53,056 bases of DNA, from the NCBI GenBank assembly GCA_019636285.1, contig JAHBXV010000043.1, positions 1-53,056 on the forward strand, in the 5' to 3' direction. This document shows, one piece after another, positions 37,291 to 46,634 of the stretch. Position 1 is the stretch's first letter. Each line of letters starts with the position of its first letter. The notes beneath the pieces were generated by a model. That model had not been told where the DNA came from. It made no database searches and worked only from the letters and a program-made list of their open reading frames with translations. The stretch comes from Planctomycetaceae bacterium (GTDB lineage Bacteria; Planctomycetota; Planctomycetia; Planctomycetales; Planctomycetaceae). A program made the translations under genes and the position numbers.

Positions 37291-40200
37291 CCGCCCGTCC
37301 GCTGGCCGTCGTTCTGTTGCTGGCATGGGGGGCGTGGGCGATCGGCGAATCGGCCGCGGCCGCGCAAGAGGCCCCCGCCGCAACCGTTCCGATTTTGACG
37401 AGGATCGCCGTCCCGCAGGACCGGCCGGAAACCTGGCCAAGCCCCGAGACTCGCTGGGAGCCCCTTCCTCGCGACGAGTTCGAGCGACTTTGGAAACTCC
37501 AGCAATCGCCGACCTCGCGGATCGCGCCGGTCTGGCTGGAATCGGTGCATGCGACCGCGGTCTTGACGGAAAGCACGCTCCGTGCGGGAACGCTCACGGG
37601 GCGGATGACTTCGTCCGCGAGCGAACCACGCCTGTTCTCGCTGTCTCCGCTGAACGTCGCGCTCTCGGAACTTGCCTGGTCGAACGGACCCGCCGTCTGG
37701 GGGGCTGGACCCAAGGGGGACATCCTGGTTCTGGTTCCGCCCGGTTCGCACGAATTTAACGCCCGGTGGACCGCGCAGGGGCGGCGGTTCGGCTCGCAGG
37801 TTGAACTGCTGCTCGATTTGCCGCGTTCGGCGATTACCTCGCTCGAGATCCTGGCCGATTCGGGACGCACGTTGATGGCTTCCGGCAGCGATGTCGTCCG
37901 TTCCGAGGATCCCCGCGAAGGATACTCGCGGTGGAGAATCGAACTGGGATCGGCAACGTCGACGCAAATCGTCGCGACGGATTCCCGCGGCGCGTCGTCG
38001 CGTCCGTCCCTGCTTTTGTATCAGCAGGACATCACTGGCCTGATTCGGGAAGAAGAAATTCGCTTCCTGTGCCGTAACGAGGTGGAAGTGCTCGGGGATC
38101 CCATTGGGGAACTGTCGTTCCTGATCGCCGGGGAAGCCGAGGTCTTCGCGGTGACGATGGGGACCGAGACCACTTTGTCTCATGAACTGGTTCCTGGCCC
38201 GGGGCGCCGCCGAAAACTCATGGTTCGACTCCCGGAACCGATGAGCGGTCGGCTTCGCCCGATTCGCATTGAAGGCGTGGCGGCGCGTCGTCCGGGCGCG
38301 GTGGCGAACGCCCCGCAGGTCGATCTTGCCGGCGGAGTATTTCAGGGTGCCAACCACGCCTATACGATTCCCGGCCCGTTGCAGATGCGGTCTTTGCGGC
38401 CGGTCGATTATCGCCAGATTTCGGCACCGCTGGTGACTCCGGCAGGAGAGCAGTGGTCCTTTCGCCAGGAGAAGACTTCGGCGCGCCTGGTGCTGGATGT
38501 CCGTCGGCCGACCGTCGCGGTCAGCGTCCAATCGTTGACGCACGTGGCCGCGACAGGCGATCTGTGGACGCTCTCGAGCCAATTGCGGTGGAATTCTCCG
38601 AATGGCAATGTCTTTCAACTCGCCTGCCGCGTCCCGCGGGGATGGGAGGTGACCGATGTTCGTCCGGCTTCGCAGGGATCATCGCTCGACGTCGCCGCCT
38701 GGGATCTGGAATTACAGGCCGACGGGACGCAAATGCTCACCTTCGAGCTGCAACGGGCAATCACGCCCGATCGGGGCGGCGGCATCGAAATTCTGGCGAA
38801 CCGTCGGCTGTCCGAGTCGACAGAGCCGCTCCCCTTGCCCGTGTTTCATCCCGAGGAATGCGAGACGGCGGACCAGGTGGTTGTCGTCGATGTGTCGGAA
38901 AACTGGCAGCAGAGGCTGGAAGACGACAGTGGTTTCGAAGCCGTGACTCCCGGATCCATTTCCTCGCAGACCCGCGAGGCGTTCCGTTGGCCGCCCGAGT
39001 CGGTCGCGGGCCGGGCGTGGTATCGCGGCACGCTTGACGCGCCTCCGGGAACACTGATGCTGGCGACGACCAACGCATCGGTCGACCTCGAGGCCGACCT
39101 CAAAGTGCAATTGCTTGACGGCCGGCTGATCGAAACCTGGACGTTAACCGGACGGGGCGCGAACGCCCCGATGGCGTCGTTGCGACTGAATCTGCCTCGT
39201 GCCGATGAATTTGTCTGGTCGCGGGGGCATGCGGGGCCTGTTGGCGTCTCCCCAGATCCTGACGAAGCGAGCGACGTCTCGCGTTTCCTGCTGACCTGGG
39301 CCGACAAAGGGAGCGGAGACTTCGTGCTCGTGGGGAGGCGCGAGCGCGTTCGCGGCGGGCTGATGGTGATTCCGCTGGCCACCAGTCCTCAGGCCAATCG
39401 CTTCGAGGGAGCGGTCACGCTGTCGTCCACGTCGTTGCCGGATGTCGGCATTCAGTCCATCGGAGCGATGGCGGAAGTCGAGGCCAAACGATCGACGGAA
39501 ATGGACGCCTGGTCTCGAACATGGACTTACCAGCGCGAGAACTGCCGGATCGAATTGCGTCATCCCGAGTCGACCGATGACTCCCGGCAGGTACCGCTGG
39601 CCTCGGTCCGAATTCGTTCGCTGCTGTCCGATCGCGGCGTGGGACAGGATCTGCATCGCGCGGAATGCCGTGTCTTGCAGGGAACGGAGGGGGGGACGTT
39701 CCGATTCTCGCTTCCCGAGACGGCCAGTTTGCTGAGTGTCGTGGTGAATGGTGAACGAGTTGTTCCGGCAAAGTTCCAGTCGTCGTGGGCGGTGCCCGGA
39801 TTGACGGGCGGCGATCGGGACATGGTGGAGCTTTTATATCGAACGAATCTCACGAGCAGTCCCCGGAGTTGGAAACGGACGATTCCCCTGCCCCGGCTCA
39901 CGGCGACCGTGGTCGATTTCGAGTGGGTCTTCGCGCTTCCGCCAACCATTCGTCTGTTCGAGGAACCGCGTCAGGTCTGGCTGCGAGACCGGCCGGAAGG
40001 ATTGAACTGGACCCAGCGCGTCTTCGGGCCGCTGGGTCGCGGCAGCGGGGGAATCTTTAACCCCTTTTCCCGAGACTCGTGGGCGGAACTGGTCCAGCAG
40101 CCGGCTGCGGCGCCGGCCAGTCTCGGCGACATCGACGCCGGTTTGAAGACGCCGGTGGAATGGCAGGAACACCGCGCCGTCGCGCCGACCATGCCCGCCG

Positions 40201-43200
40201 AAATCGAGCTGGCAACCTGGAATCTCTCGCGCTTGCGGCTGCTCGAATGGTGCCTGCTGCTGGCGACGATGATTGTCGGCATTCTTGTCCGCATGCTGAA
40301 GATTCGGTATCGCCAGACGGTGGGACTTACCGTGGCGGCCGTGATGTTTTCCGCGTCGCTCTTTGGACAACAGCCGGCGGCCGAGTTGTGCGGCTCGATT
40401 CTGACGGGGCTGGTCTTGTCGAGCCTGTTGCCGCGTCGCCTGTTCGCGCCGCGTCCACGACCGCAAACCGACGATGCGGACGTTCCGGTGGGAAGCACGC
40501 AGAGCTTTCGCCTGCCCATCAGCCAACTGAGCGGAATTCTGATACTCCTCTCGATCGGCGCGGGATGGGGGCTGGCGTGGGGACAGGAGGGGGCGGCTGT
40601 TTCCTCGGCGGGGCGATCGGCCGAGCCGCGTCGCGAAACCGTGTTGATCCCCGTCGATTCCTCACTTCGTCCTTCCGACCGGTTACAACTGGTTTACGTC
40701 CGTCCGGAATTTGCCCGCGAACTGCGAAAGGTGGAGGCCGATCTGTCCGGAGAACCGATCGACTACCTGCTGGCTTCGTCCGATTACCGGATTGTCGGCG
40801 AACTGGGGCAATCCTCGTTGGCGCGGGCACGGCTGGAGTATCATGTTCTCACGTCGGACTCGAAGCGTCCGCTTCGTCTGCCGTTCGTGGGGGCCAGCCT
40901 GACGAGCGCGCGGGCTTGCCTGATTGACGGGCGCGAAAGGCCGGTCCGGCAGGCAACCAATGGTGGCAGTGGATGGGAAGTCGACCTTCCGCCCCGCAGT
41001 GCCGACACGTCGATGTCCGTCACGCCGACAATCATTGAGTTGGAGTTCCTGATACCGACGCGCGAAGACGCGACGGGACTGCAATTGGGCCTACAAGTGC
41101 CGCGGGCCGCTGCCTGCGGACTGACCTTTGAGATTCCTCAGCCCGTGCGGGGCCTGCAAGTTCCCGAAGCTCGCGGCGACGTTCAGGTGTCGCTGAATGG
41201 CCAGTCGATCACGGCGTCGCTGGGGGCGATTTCGGATCTTCGCGTCGCCTGGCAGCGTGCGGGCTCCGCCGAACGCCCGCCCGCGGAGGTGACGGCGCGC
41301 GTGCTTCAATCGGCCTTGTGCCAATGGGAGTTCACCGAGGTTCAGTTCCGGATTTTCATGCGGGTCGAGCGGGGAGTCCTGCCCGGCCTGTCGTTTCAAA
41401 TTGCCGAGAACGCGATCGTTCGCGAATTGCGCGGGGCCAGCGATCTGCGATGGCGGCAAGAATCGAGCGAACGCGGTCCATCGGTCGTCACGGTCGATTT
41501 TATCGTGCCGCGGACTGCCGAGTTCGTCCTGGAGGGGACGTACGTCAGTCCGGGGGGCGGCGACCCACGCACGATCCCGCAACTGGTCATCCAGTCGACC
41601 GCAGGGTCAACGATTCGCACGGAACTGTCGCTCATTGGCCTGGCCGCGACGACCGGAGGACGCGTGCAGCCAGCCACGGCTGGCGAGGCGAATACGGCCT
41701 GGGCTACCGATGCGTTCCTGACATCATGGGGTGGCAGCCCTCCGCAGACGATTCCCGAACTGGTTCTCCAGCTTCGCGACGATGCAGGGCTACGTGTGAA
41801 TCTGGCGCGGGTCGAGCCGCGACGCGTCCTGTCGCGCGTCGATCACAACGTCGTTCTGGAAAAACGGCGCCTCCTGTGGGAGACCATCGCCGACATGCGG
41901 CTGACGGTCGGTTCGGCCTACTGGCACTCGTTCGTTGTCGATCGCAGATTGCAGATCGAACAGATTTCCGTGCAGGAAGGGGGGGCCGAGCGTGTCTTTC
42001 GTTCGGCGATGACGCGCCTGAACTCGCAGCAGGATCGCGTGGTGATTTTCTTGCGCGAACCGGCGAGCGGTGACCATCTCGTCCGCATTCGGGGCAATTT
42101 GCCGCTGCGAGCCGAGAACGTAACCGACTTGCCATCGCTTCGCTTCGAAGACTCAGAACTCGTGGATGGTCGCTTCAACCTGTTCGCGATGCCGGAAGTG
42201 GCGGTCAATTTCGTGCCGGGGCGGACGCTGGAGCCGACGGACGACGTCGATCCCTTGGTCGTCCTCCCGGCCGACCGCCTGCTGGTCGGTCGCTTTCTCT
42301 TGCGCGAGCCGGATGTTCTCGGTGAAGTCACGCTGACATCGCCTGCCTTACCCGGCCGGGCCCAGACGGTGGTCCGGGTGGAAGTGAGCGGGGCGGACAG
42401 CCGCATTCACGGGCGGACGAGCGGTCCCTGGAACGCGTCTGGCTCGCCGTATGCCCTGGTCGAGGTTCCTCGTGAATTTCGCGACGACGAGTACATGTTC
42501 GAACATGCGCGCGGGGAACTGCTGTCCGAAACGGAGAAAACGCGCCGGTGGCGATTGACGCCCGCGACCGACGACGCAAGCCAGCCGCCAATCGTCAAAT
42601 GGACCCGGTCCGAGTGGAACGGCTCCTCGGAGTCGGCCCTGTCCCGCCCGCGGTTTGTCGATGTTCCCGTCGACGAAGTCTTTCTGGTGCTCGATCCGGG
42701 GGACATCGCGACGGTTGTTGGCGGTACCGCCGTCGATCCGTCGTCTCTGCCCGAGTTTCTGGCCGGAACCGCTCCATCCACGACGGCTTCATCGACCACC
42801 TACCGGATCGGAGACAGCGTCACGCTCGTCTGGAATCGCGGATCCGTTTCCCCCTCCCCGGACGACGGGAATATTCACGTCGAGCATGCCGTGTGGTTCG
42901 AGACCGAGGCCGGACTCTATGGACGCACGCACATCGCCGGGTTGTCCGGCAAACAGTCCATCGAAGTCGCGGTGCCGCCCGAGCTTCGTGTCCTTGCCGT
43001 TTTTGTGGATCAGCGAGCCGTCTCTCCGCGAACCGATGAGATTGGCCGCCTGACGATCGATGGCAGGGGCGAGGGACGGGCTACGGTGCGAATCATCTGG
43101 TCGCGTCGACGTTCGGCTTATGGAGAATCGGGCTGGCTGACTGGCATCGAGACCCTGCCGATGATCGAGTTGGTCGATGTTCCGCGTACCGAATCGTTGA

Positions 43201-43850
43201 CGCTGGTTCCTCCGTCGAACTGGACCGTCTGGACGGGCGCGCCGGCGACCCGGCAAAGCTGGTTTGAAACGGTTTTTCCCGTGTTGGAACGGGCCGTCGA
43301 CGAACTGGAGTCGGGCGAAATTGCCACGCCCACCTCCGATTCGGCCGCGAACGCCTTGTACGGCCAGATGGTCGACGATCTGTCGCGCGAGATCGAACTG
43401 GGACATATCACTCGGGAGGAGTTGGCTCGCTGGAATGAAATCGTCGGCCGTCTCGATCGGATGGGTGTTCGGCAAACGCCAAGGAAGGACGGACAATCGC
43501 CCTCGCTGGAACGTCTTGCCGGTCATCCTAACATCTGGCACGGAGTGAGCGACGTACCACCCGGACAACCACTGTCGGTCCGGTACTTGCTTCTCGATGG
43601 GGATCGGCTGCGGTTTCTTCCCGCCGCGCTCCTGGCCGTCGTGGTCTTCGTGCTCGGACAGCGTCTCCGCCTGATCGACTTTGGAGAGTGGATCGGGGCG
43701 ACACCCTGGCGACCCTGGCTGCTGCTGGGGCTGTTGTGGTGGACCTGCCTGGCGCCCAGCCTGTTCGGGCTGGCACTCGTCGCGTACGCGCTGTCCATGA
43801 AGTGGCGCGGGGAATACGGAAGCGACCGCGAAACCCTGGTTGTCAGATAG
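37287..43850 (+). CDS. Giant envelope protein 2 (2187 aa), apparent fusion of two modules
   Basis: Signal peptide about 1-27. Two halves have the same plan as giant protein 1. The first half ends with membrane segments near 980-1060. A further hydrophobic segment follows at about 1080-1100 and ends in GLAWGQE, which resembles a signal peptide. The second half then opens a new beta-rich region (module near 1165-1310 with DLRVAWQR) and ends with helices near 2109-2172. No catalytic motif is visible. A fusion of two ancestral genes would explain the internal signal-like segment. Its 3' end overlaps the convergent uppP gene by 8 bp. Role unknown; a large envelope scaffold or surface complex is plausible. 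Confidence 0.78.
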   Translation: MTARPLAVVLLLAWGAWAIGESAAAAQEAPAATVPILTRIAVPQDRPETWPSPETRWEPLPRDEFERLWKLQQSPTSRIAPVWLESVHATAVLTESTLRAGTLTGRMTSSASEPRLFSLSPLNVALSELAWSNGPAVWGAGPKGDILVLVPPGSHEFNARWTAQGRRFGSQVELLLDLPRSAITSLEILADSGRTLMASGSDVVRSEDPREGYSRWRIELGSATSTQIVATDSRGASSRPSLLLYQQDITGLIREEEIRFLCRNEVEVLGDPIGELSFLIAGEAEVFAVTMGTETTLSHELVPGPGRRRKLMVRLPEPMSGRLRPIRIEGVAARRPGAVANAPQVDLAGGVFQGANHAYTIPGPLQMRSLRPVDYRQISAPLVTPAGEQWSFRQEKTSARLVLDVRRPTVAVSVQSLTHVAATGDLWTLSSQLRWNSPNGNVFQLACRVPRGWEVTDVRPASQGSSLDVAAWDLELQADGTQMLTFELQRAITPDRGGGIEILANRRLSESTEPLPLPVFHPEECETADQVVVVDVSENWQQRLEDDSGFEAVTPGSISSQTREAFRWPPESVAGRAWYRGTLDAPPGTLMLATTNASVDLEADLKVQLLDGRLIETWTLTGRGANAPMASLRLNLPRADEFVWSRGHAGPVGVSPDPDEASDVSRFLLTWADKGSGDFVLVGRRERVRGGLMVIPLATSPQANRFEGAVTLSSTSLPDVGIQSIGAMAEVEAKRSTEMDAWSRTWTYQRENCRIELRHPESTDDSRQVPLASVRIRSLLSDRGVGQDLHRAECRVLQGTEGGTFRFSLPETASLLSVVVNGERVVPAKFQSSWAVPGLTGGDRDMVELLYRTNLTSSPRSWKRTIPLPRLTATVVDFEWVFALPPTIRLFEEPRQVWLRDRPEGLNWTQRVFGPLGRGSGGIFNPFSRDSWAELVQQPAAAPASLGDIDAGLKTPVEWQEHRAVAPTMPAEIELATWNLSRLRLLEWCLLLATMIVGILVRMLKIRYRQTVGLTVAAVMFSASLFGQQPAAELCGSILTGLVLSSLLPRRLFAPRPRPQTDDADVPVGSTQSFRLPISQLSGILILLSIGAGWGLAWGQEGAAVSSAGRSAEPRRETVLIPVDSSLRPSDRLQLVYVRPEFARELRKVEADLSGEPIDYLLASSDYRIVGELGQSSLARARLEYHVLTSDSKRPLRLPFVGASLTSARACLIDGRERPVRQATNGGSGWEVDLPPRSADTSMSVTPTIIELEFLIPTREDATGLQLGLQVPRAAACGLTFEIPQPVRGLQVPEARGDVQVSLNGQSITASLGAISDLRVAWQRAGSAERPPAEVTARVLQSALCQWEFTEVQFRIFMRVERGVLPGLSFQIAENAIVRELRGASDLRWRQESSERGPSVVTVDFIVPRTAEFVLEGTYVSPGGGDPRTIPQLVIQSTAGSTIRTELSLIGLAATTGGRVQPATAGEANTAWATDAFLTSWGGSPPQTIPELVLQLRDDAGLRVNLARVEPRRVLSRVDHNVVLEKRRLLWETIADMRLTVGSAYWHSFVVDRRLQIEQISVQEGGAERVFRSAMTRLNSQQDRVVIFLREPASGDHLVRIRGNLPLRAENVTDLPSLRFEDSELVDGRFNLFAMPEVAVNFVPGRTLEPTDDVDPLVVLPADRLLVGRFLLREPDVLGEVTLTSPALPGRAQTVVRVEVSGADSRIHGRTSGPWNASGSPYALVEVPREFRDDEYMFEHARGELLSETEKTRRWRLTPATDDASQPPIVKWTRSEWNGSSESALSRPRFVDVPVDEVFLVLDPGDIATVVGGTAVDPSSLPEFLAGTAPSTTASSTTYRIGDSVTLVWNRGSVSPSPDDGNIHVEHAVWFETEAGLYGRTHIAGLSGKQSIEVAVPPELRVLAVFVDQRAVSPRTDEIGRLTIDGRGEGRATVRIIWSRRRSAYGESGWLTGIETLPMIELVDVPRTESLTLVPPSNWTVWTGAPATRQSWFETVFPVLERAVDELESGEIATPTSDSAANALYGQMVDDLSREIELGHITREELARWNEIVGRLDRMGVRQTPRKDGQSPSLERLAGHPNIWHGVSDVPPGQPLSVRYLLLDGDRLRFLPAALLAVVVFVLGQRLRLIDFGEWIGATPWRPWLLLGLLWWTCLAPSLFGLALVAYALSMKWRGEYGSDRETLVVR

Positions 43851-44661
43851 CCGCGGCGTCCGCTCCGGACGATTCCAGCGATTGCCAGACCAGCACAAGC
43901 AGGCCAGCAGCGGCGCAGTACCAGGCGAACCACGAGAGACGCCCGCGCGAGACAATTCGCAAAAGGGCCGTCAGCGAAAAATATCCCACGATCGCCGAGA
44001 CAGCCGCGCCGATCAGCAGGACCGCCGGAGAAATCGCGAGCGGCGGACCGGAAAGAGTGTCTTTCAGCGTCAGGAGCGTTGCCCCGCCGATCGCGGGGAT
44101 GGCCAGCAGAAACGAAAAACGGGTCGCGCTCAGGCGGTCGAGTCCCGTGATCAGTCCGCCGGTAATCGTGCTCCCCGATCGGGAGATTCCCGGAAAAATC
44201 GCGACCGCTTGAAAACAGCCAATCGTGAACGCGGCCAGCCAGGGGATTTGTTTGTCGGTCATCATCGGACGCTCGAAACGCGAACCCAATGTCAGAAACA
44301 TGGCTGTCATCAACAGTCCGAACCCGGCGGCCGTGGGCGAATCGAAGGCCGCCTCGAACAGATCCTTGAAACCAATGCCGACGATCGCGGCCGGCACGCT
44401 TCCCAGGAGGACCATTCCGCACAGTCGGGGCTGGCGGCGAAGTTCCCACAGATCGCGGGCATAGACGACCAGGATCGAGATCAATGTTCCCGCATGCAAA
44501 GCCACTTCCAGTTCCAGCCCGTCGTCCTGGACAAGCGGGGCTCCCGTGATCCGTGACCAGAGCGCGCCGCAAATCACCAGGTGGCCCGATGAACTGATCG
44601 GCAGAAACTCGGCGATTCCCTGCACCACGGCCAGAAACAGCACCCGCGGTAATTCATCCAT
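43843..44661 (-). CDS. uppP: Undecaprenyl-diphosphatase UppP/BacA
   Basis: 272 aa, polytopic membrane phosphatase that recycles the undecaprenyl carrier for peptidoglycan and surface polysaccharide. Both active-site motifs are present: EFLPISSSGH (18-27) and PGISRSGST (157-165). ATG 44661 opens right before the first helix as in other UppP proteins. It ends inside the 3' end of the convergent giant gene. Lies 191 bp after the UAP1-type gene on the same strand, an apt pairing for envelope precursor metabolism. Confidence 0.95.
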   Translation of the reverse strand: MDELPRVLFLAVVQGIAEFLPISSSGHLVICGALWSRITGAPLVQDDGLELEVALHAGTLISILVVYARDLWELRRQPRLCGMVLLGSVPAAIVGIGFKDLFEAAFDSPTAAGFGLLMTAMFLTLGSRFERPMMTDKQIPWLAAFTIGCFQAVAIFPGISRSGSTITGGLITGLDRLSATRFSFLLAIPAIGGATLLTLKDTLSGPPLAISPAVLLIGAAVSAIVGYFSLTALLRIVSRGRLSWFAWYCAAAGLLVLVWQSLESSGADAAAI

Positions 44662-44852
44662 GATGGGCCTGTGGCAAGACGTTGAGAACGAACGGCGACC
44701 AAACGGGAACGGCCCGGCATCCCACCGAGCCACCCGGGACGGGGTGGGATTGTAGATGAGGATAAGTGGAGCGGAAAGCCGAATGCGGAAAGCGGAATGC
44801 CGGAGTAGGCACAGGCGAAGATCGGTCCGGTTGGCCCCTTTCGAACCGGAGA

Positions 44853-46265
44853 TCACTCTGGCGCGAGCGTTGACGCGTCGAGGATCACATCGCCCGAGAC
44901 CGGTTGACGGATGCGCGGGATCGCGTCGCGCAGTTCCTCGGCCGTCGTGGCGACGACCGGAGCAATTTCGATCCGCGCATCGTCCGGGACGGGGATGCCC
45001 GCCTCGACGAGCCAGCGCTTGTGGAGCGCGAGTAGGGCCGACCGGGACGTTTCGGGAGAATCGCTGCCGCTGGCGTTCTTGATCGGATTGAACTCTTCCT
45101 TGCGGTTACCCTGCACGAACAGCGCTTTTTTCGCGGCCGGGATCACATCGAAAATAAATCGCTCGAACTTCATTCCATTCGGTTCATCCGGCGTCACCAA
45201 CCGCTGCTCATCATCCAGGTAGGGGACTTTCTTGCGGGCGCAATGAAACGGCAGCCCGGATTCCGAGCGGGCCACCGACTCGAGGAACTCGCGTCGAAAG
45301 ACATGGATGGCCGTGTTGCCCGCCCAGAATTCGAGGCGGCCTCGCGCGTCGGTCTGGTTCGCGAACTCGTCCGGGAGATCGCTGTACTCGATAATGCACG
45401 AGACGCCGTCACGCTCGACCGCGATTCCCATCTTCTCGGCAGCGGCGATTTTCTCGACGACCTTGGTGGAAACATCGGCCTCTTCCCGAAGATGCCAGCC
45501 AAGAAAAGCGGGGTCGCAAACCCTGGTCGTGGGATTGTCGATCTGATGATAAAAGAGCGTGTCGATGCCGAGTTCCGCGAGCCGATCGAACATTTTGTCG
45601 CGCTCCAGCGCGTCGAGCAATCCGCCGTGCCCATCGGGACTGAGGGCCAGTTGTCCGGGGCCCTCCAGCAGCGCTTCGCCCGTCTTCGCGTCGACCGCGG
45701 GCATTGTTCCCTGGCAGACAAACGTCGTCGTCTCGGGCGCGCGGCCAAAAAAACTCTGTTCCTCGAAGAAGGCCACGGTCTCGGAGTGCGTGGCATTGCT
45801 GGTCATGATGATCCATGGAATGGTTTGGCCCGCATGGCGCTCGCGGGTGGCCAGTTGTTCCGCGAACCACTGAAACAGCGACTTCCCGGAAAGTGGTCCC
45901 ACCGGAAACATTCCCTTGGGTTTGTCGAAGTCCAGTCGCGTTCCCTGTCCGCCGGCCACCACGATGCACGCGGCGCGACCGGCAGCCAGCAGATCGCGAC
46001 CAGCCTGTCGGGCGGCGGCCCACTCTTGGCGCTGGCCCTCGGTTTCCGGAAGACGAATCAGCGCTCGCGGCGACTGGATTTTCTGCGTCGCGGCGGAACT
46101 CTCCGACGAGATTCCCCGCCGCCAGAGACGTTCGATGCGCGACCAGTCAATGGAGCAAAGTTCGGCGGCAAATCGGGAGCGCGCTGGTTCCTCGAGGGAT
46201 TTCCAGACATCAATCAAGTGGGATTGACCGCATTGGCGCAATTGATCTTCGGGTAGCTCCGACAT
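44853..46265 (-). CDS. UDPGP-family UDP-sugar pyrophosphorylase (UAP1-like)
   Basis: 470 aa, eukaryote-type UDPGP family (not GlmU). Nucleotide-binding loop GGQGTRLDFDKPKGMFPVG starts at residue 105; SPDGHGG, QIDNPTTRVCDPAFLG and EFNPIKNASGSDSP are the substrate-site blocks of UDP-N-acetylhexosamine pyrophosphorylases. It should make UDP-GlcNAc or UDP-GalNAc from UTP and the sugar 1-phosphate. Sugar specificity cannot be read from sequence alone. It stands divergent from the secretion ATPase gene and upstream of uppP. Confidence 0.9.
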   Translation of the reverse strand: MSELPEDQLRQCGQSHLIDVWKSLEEPARSRFAAELCSIDWSRIERLWRRGISSESSAATQKIQSPRALIRLPETEGQRQEWAAARQAGRDLLAAGRAACIVVAGGQGTRLDFDKPKGMFPVGPLSGKSLFQWFAEQLATRERHAGQTIPWIIMTSNATHSETVAFFEEQSFFGRAPETTTFVCQGTMPAVDAKTGEALLEGPGQLALSPDGHGGLLDALERDKMFDRLAELGIDTLFYHQIDNPTTRVCDPAFLGWHLREEADVSTKVVEKIAAAEKMGIAVERDGVSCIIEYSDLPDEFANQTDARGRLEFWAGNTAIHVFRREFLESVARSESGLPFHCARKKVPYLDDEQRLVTPDEPNGMKFERFIFDVIPAAKKALFVQGNRKEEFNPIKNASGSDSPETSRSALLALHKRWLVEAGIPVPDDARIEIAPVVATTAEELRDAIPRIRQPVSGDVILDASTLAPE

Positions 46266-46409
46266 TTCGGCGTGTCTCTCGCACGGAATTGGTCAGGGCG
46301 CGGCTAAAACTTGGAATCGGTTTCGCGCCCATGTTCTGATATCCACGAGACTAATCGCGTCCGCCCCATTTTGGCCAGATCACGCGACATCGCATCGACT
46401 ATTGAACAA

Positions 46410-46439
46410 TTGTCACCAGCTTGCAAACCGTGCTATGCT
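46410..46439 (+). promoter_or_regulatory. Sigma-70-like promoter toward the secretion ATPase gene
   Basis: TTGTCA (46410-46415) and TATGCT (46434-46439) match the -35 and -10 consensus at five and four of six positions, with an 18-bp spacer. The expected start is near 46446. Confidence 0.6.
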
Positions 46440-46445
46440 GCCGAA

Positions 46446-46606
46446 TCAGATGATTCCTGTCATTCGTTCCGTCCCTGCCAAGTCCGGCGGAACCGTCATT
46501 TGTTCCGTTGGTTGATTGTGAGGATCGTGTTGCGGGTTTCTCCAATCGCCGTGCCTGTTTAAGATTCAGAAATTCGGTCGACCCGCGTCGGATGTCGCGG
46601 GTTTTT
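46446..46606 (+). ncRNA. Candidate attenuator leader or small RNA with competing stems
   Basis: Between promoter and terminator, GTCATTYGTTCCGT occurs twice (46459-46472 and 46495-46508). CGGAAC at 46488-46493 lies between the copies and can pair with GTTCCG of either one (46466-46471 or 46502-46507). The downstream pairing extends to nine base pairs with G-U pairs. The two folds exclude each other, as in attenuators and riboswitches. The intrinsic terminator at 46581-46606 could end a leader of about 160 nt or a free small RNA. No known riboswitch class was recognised. Confidence 0.45.
46581..46606 (+). terminator. Intrinsic terminator in the leader of the secretion ATPase gene
   Basis: ACCCGCG (46581-46587) pairs with CGCGGGT (46596-46602) around an 8-nt loop and is followed by a run of T (46602-46606). 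It lies 28 nt before the ATG at 46635 on the same strand, so it must be read through or prevented for the gene to be expressed from the upstream promoter. Confidence 0.7.
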
Positions 46607-46634
46607 CGGGCCAAACCTGCGAGTAATCGACGAG

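Larger units (their letters stand above)
46266..46634. other. Divergent intergenic region with promoter, switch-like leader and terminator
   Basis: No protein-coding gene is visible. It holds a sigma-70-like promoter (46410-46439), two direct repeats with a complementary segment between them (46459-46508), and an intrinsic terminator (46581-46606) ahead of the start codon at 46635. See separate entries. Confidence 0.7.

Noticed and set aside
37104-38618. 504-residue minus-strand frame across the giant gene junction
   Set aside because: Arg/Pro-rich antisense shadow. The plus strand has coupled starts, signal peptides and consistent modules.
46459-46508. Two 14-nt repeats 36 bp apart as a CRISPR remnant
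   Set aside because: Only two short copies and no cas genes. The complementary segment between them fits an RNA switch better.
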